DNA from: Actinomyces bowdenii | Lineage (GTDB): Bacteria; Actinomycetota; Actinomycetes; Actinomycetales; Actinomycetaceae | Reading direction: 5' to 3' | Assembly (NCBI RefSeq): GCF_017592395.1 | Contig: NZ_JAGFOU010000023.1 | Location: 1-54,372 of the forward strand | DNA: 54,372 nucleotides | Shown: piece after piece, positions 52,079-54,372 of the stretch | How positions within the stretch are numbered: the stretch's first letter is position 1 | How the letters are laid out: every line of letters begins with the position of its first letter | Made by a program: the position numbers and the translations under genes | The notes under the pieces: model-generated | Databases searched by the model: none | The model's input: the letters and a program-made list of their open reading frames with translations, nothing else | What the model was told of the DNA's origin: nothing

Positions 52079-52926
52079 CAGACCATCATCGCAGCGGCGC
52101 GGGGGCGCCCGGCCGGCAGGACCCCGGCCTCCGCACCGGCCCGCAGGAGGCGGAGGCGCTCGCGGGCGCTGAGGGCATCGAGGGCGGTGGGACCGCCGAG
52201 GGCTTCAGCGATGAGGCGGCCGCCATGCTCGGCGCCAGCCTCAGGCCCGTGCCGCCCCCGGAGGACCTGCGCGCCCGCCTCCTGGCCGCTGTCGGCCAGG
52301 AGCCCGTCCGCCCGGCGGCCCGGCCCGCTGCCGCTCGTCCCGGTGAGCCGGTGGGGGCATCGCCGGTGCCTTCGCAGGACGGCTCCCGGCCGGCGGCCGA
52401 GCCGCCGCAGGCCCCCGGCCCCCAGGAGGGTGCGCGGGTGCTCGCCCTGGGCCCGCGGCGCCGGCGCGCCTGGATCATGCGGGCGGCGGCCGTCCTGGTG
52501 CTCATCAGCGCCGGCTTCGGGACGGGGCGGTGGAGCGCCATGGAGTCCATGGAGACCACCGAGTACTACGCCGACCTCAACCAGGCCCAGGATGTCCAGC
52601 GGGTCACCGACACCATGCCCGACGGGCATGTGGCCACCCTGACCTGGTCGCAGGACAAGAGCATGACCGCACTGAGCCTGCCCTCGGAGATGATGGAGGC
52701 CGCCGGGCAGCGCAGCCTCCAGGTCTGGCTGCGCGACGGGCAGGAGCTGGCCTCCCTCGGCGTCTACGACCCCGACTCGGGGGACGGCTTCTTCTTCCTC
52801 GACATCATGCCCGAGCCGGGCCAGGAGATCGTCATCACCCAGGAGCCGGCCGGCGGCTCGGACCAGCCCACCAGCGAGCCCCTCGTGGTGCTGCGCGTGG
52901 GCGCCGCGGGGCCGCAGGGCACCTGA
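52075..52926 (+). CDS. rskA: RskA-like membrane anti-sigma factor
   Basis: This 283-residue protein has an N-terminal cytoplasmic part of about 135 residues, one helix (IMRAAAVLVLISAGFGTG, about 138-155) and an extracytoplasmic RskA domain (TLTWSQDKSMTALSLPSE, LQVWLRDGQELASLGVYDPDSG). The cytoplasmic part contains no His/Cys zinc motif, and much of it (about 85-125) is low complexity. The ATG overlaps the sigK stop. It should hold SigK inactive at the membrane until an external signal triggers proteolysis. Confidence 0.88.
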   Translation: MTDHHRSGAGAPGRQDPGLRTGPQEAEALAGAEGIEGGGTAEGFSDEAAAMLGASLRPVPPPEDLRARLLAAVGQEPVRPAARPAAARPGEPVGASPVPSQDGSRPAAEPPQAPGPQEGARVLALGPRRRRAWIMRAAAVLVLISAGFGTGRWSAMESMETTEYYADLNQAQDVQRVTDTMPDGHVATLTWSQDKSMTALSLPSEMMEAAGQRSLQVWLRDGQELASLGVYDPDSGDGFFFLDIMPEPGQEIVITQEPAGGSDQPTSEPLVVLRVGAAGPQGT

Positions 52927-52938
52927 AACCCGGTTCCT

Positions 52939-53057
52939 GTCCAGATCCCTGACAAAGGCCCGTGCCGCACTCAGGGGGCTGAGGCAGGAACCGCGGAATC
53001 ATGCGGTTCTTGACGGCCGCGGCGGGCGCCCGGGGGCCGTTTGTCAGGGATCTGGAC
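52939..53057. terminator. 18-bp inverted repeat between convergent rskA and menB
   Basis: GTCCAGATCCCTGACAAA (52939-52956) pairs perfectly with 53040-53057. An inner hairpin at 52988-53009 (GAACCGC/GCGGTTC) contains the word GGAATCATGCGG. It fills the 183-bp space between the two convergent genes and is a likely bidirectional 3'-end structure. Confidence 0.75.
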
Positions 53058-53109
53058 ACCGCCGCGCCCCATCGGGCCCGGAGACGGGGCGGCGCTGCCC
53101 AGGCGCGGG

Positions 53110-54231
53110 TCAGAAGTAGTAGGGGAAGGGCGACCAGTCGGGGTCGCGGCGCTCCAGGAAGGCGTCGCGGCCCTCGACGGCCTCATCGGTCATGTAGGCC
53201 AGGCGCGTGGCCTCCCCGGCGAAGACCTGCTGGCCCGCCAGCCCGTCATCGGCCAGGTTGAAGGCGAGCTTGAGCATGCGGATGGCCTGGGGAGACTTTC
53301 CCGCCACGATCGCCGCCCACTCCAGGGCCCGATCCTCCAGCTCGGCGTGGGGCACCGCCGCATTGACCGCGCCCCAGCGCTCAGCGGTGGCGGCATCGTA
53401 GGTGTGGGCCAGGAAGAAGATCTCCCGGGCGCGCCTGTCCCCGACCTGCCGGGCCAGCAGGGCCGAGCCGTAGCCCGCGTCGAAGGAGCCCACATCGGCG
53501 TCGGTCTGCTTGAAGCGGGCGTGCTCGATCGAGGCCAGGGACAGGTCCGCGACGACGTTGAGGCTGTGCCCGCCGCCCGCGGCCCAGCCCGGCACCGCGG
53601 CGATGACCACCTTGGGCATGGTGCGGATGAGGCGCTGCACCTCCAGGATGTGCAGGCGCCCGGCGCGGGCCGTGTCCACGCGGGCGCGGGCCGCGGCCAC
53701 ATCCGCCTCATGGGAGTAGGGCTCAACGTCACCCCCCGCCTCGGCCTGGTCGCCCTGCGCCGGGTCGGACTCGTAGCGGTAGCCGTCCCGGTCGCGGATG
53801 CGCTGATCGCCGCCGGAGGAGAAGGCCCAGCCTCCGTCGCGAGGGGAGGGGCCGTTGCCGGTGAGGATGACGGCGCCGACATCGCCGCTCATCCGTGCGT
53901 GGTCCAGGACCCGGTAGAGCTCATCGACGGTGCGGGGGCGGAAGGCGTTGCGCACCTCAGGGCGGTTGAATGCGACCCGCACCACTGGCAGGTCCCGCAG
54001 CCAGGCACCGGAGGCGTCGCGCACGCAGCCGCGGTGGTAGGTGACGTCGGTCAGGGCCGCCTCGGGGCCTCGCCCGCCGGCCGGGCCGGCGGCGCCGGTG
54101 CTCGCGCCTGCGGGTCCGGCGCCGGCATGGGGGAAGCCGGGGACCTCCCGCCAGCGGGCCGGGTCGAAGATCTCGGAGACCCGGGCGGGCACGGGGTGGA
54201 GGGGTGCGGCGTCGATGCTGGCCTCAGACAT
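53110..54231 (-). CDS. menB: 1,4-dihydroxy-2-naphthoyl-CoA synthase
   Basis: This 373-residue crotonase-fold enzyme closes the second ring of naphthoate in menaquinone synthesis from o-succinylbenzoyl-CoA. Recognisable segments are NRPEVRNAFRPRTVDELYR, AFSSGGDQRIRDRDGYRY, PGWAAGGGHSLNVVADLSLA, KQTDADVGSFDAGYGSALLA and the C-terminal DPDWSPFPYYF. A Gly/Ala-rich insert at about residues 38-60 and a longer DQAEAGGDVEPYSHEADVAA loop make it larger than usual. It supplies the substrate for menA (via thioesterase) and follows menE in the pathway. Confidence 0.94.
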   Translation of the reverse strand: MSEASIDAAPLHPVPARVSEIFDPARWREVPGFPHAGAGPAGASTGAAGPAGGRGPEAALTDVTYHRGCVRDASGAWLRDLPVVRVAFNRPEVRNAFRPRTVDELYRVLDHARMSGDVGAVILTGNGPSPRDGGWAFSSGGDQRIRDRDGYRYESDPAQGDQAEAGGDVEPYSHEADVAAARARVDTARAGRLHILEVQRLIRTMPKVVIAAVPGWAAGGGHSLNVVADLSLASIEHARFKQTDADVGSFDAGYGSALLARQVGDRRAREIFFLAHTYDAATAERWGAVNAAVPHAELEDRALEWAAIVAGKSPQAIRMLKLAFNLADDGLAGQQVFAGEATRLAYMTDEAVEGRDAFLERRDPDWSPFPYYF

Positions 54232-54240
54232 GGGCCCAGC

Positions 54241-54372
54241 CTAGGTGTACTTCCCCGTGAGGTTGTGGACGCGGCTGGCGGGGGTTTGGCCGTCGAGGGC
54301 GGTGTGGGGGCGGTGGTGATTGTAGGAGTGCAGCCAGTCCTGGTAGGCGGTCTCGCGCTGGGTCTGGCTGGT
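54241..54372 (-). mobile_element. C-terminal end of an IS481-type transposase (cut by the window)
   Basis: The last 43 codons of a minus-strand transposase are visible from the window edge to the stop at 54241-54243. The integrase-core ending reads LHSYNHHRPHTALDGQTPAS, typical of IS481-family DDE transposases, followed by SRVHNLTGKYT. The rest, including the DDE residues, lies beyond the right edge. It ends only 9 bases from the menB start, so insertion there may have affected the menB promoter. Confidence 0.85.

Overview
The window is about 54 kb of very GC-rich DNA in which nearly every codon ends in G or C. The gene content is that of an actinobacterium: sdhCAB with a single cytochrome b subunit, a seven-iron ferredoxin next to dapC, an actinobacterial-type dapD, menaquinone genes, DipZ beside SigK/RskA, a VanW/YoaR-like protein and a probable DtxR/IdeR-type iron box. 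The codon use, the protein sequences and the many Ala/Pro/Gly-rich insertions suggest Actinomyces or a close relative in the Actinomycetaceae. That placement is an inference; there is no rRNA in the window. I found no tRNA, rRNA, CRISPR array, phage module or origin. The only clear mobile element is the end of an IS481-type transposase cut off at the right edge.

Layout. 0-11 kb: M18 aminopeptidase and YchJ-like protein; an ABC-2 exporter followed by a NarL-type two-component system; an Old Yellow Enzyme divergent from a patatin; a two-domain VOC protein and a Nudix hydrolase. 11-22 kb: a P-loop kinase-like protein, an alpha/beta hydrolase, BioY, a luciferase-like oxidoreductase and an oligopeptide importer (oppB-oppC-fused oppDF-oppA). 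22-29.7 kb: a PH-domain membrane protein, the GTPase TypA/BipA, a large VanW protein, ferredoxin and dapC. 29.8-36.5 kb: a patchy region with AT-richer genes (an AlbA_2-type ATP-binding protein between long direct repeats, then a secreted SGNH/VWA/PKD protein and a small membrane protein) on either side of citrate synthase. 36.6-43.1 kb: a methyltransferase under a probable iron box, a DUF2087 protein, sdhCAB and dapD. 43-54 kb: a histidine phosphatase, a small membrane protein, PLDc_N protein, menE, menA, YagU, a Met/Asp-rich lipoprotein divergent from dipZ, sigK-rskA and menB.

Several genes fit together. Citrate synthase, succinate dehydrogenase/fumarate reductase and menE/menA/menB support a menaquinone-linked respiratory chain. 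dapC and dapD are two steps of the succinylated lysine/diaminopimelate pathway. DipZ, SigK, RskA and the Met-rich lipoprotein form a plausible extracytoplasmic redox or metal response module.

The most unusual feature is not a protein. Intergenic spaces, mostly at 3' ends of transcription units, contain long and nearly perfect palindromes, each built from its own short repeated word. One family, a 68-bp palindrome, occurs four times within 8.5 kb, in both orientations. Two other families form direct repeats of about 157 and about 200 bp that bracket a gene or an operon. A second notable case is the SGNH/VWA gene: its best start codon is followed at once by an in-frame TGA, ahead of an otherwise intact signal peptide.
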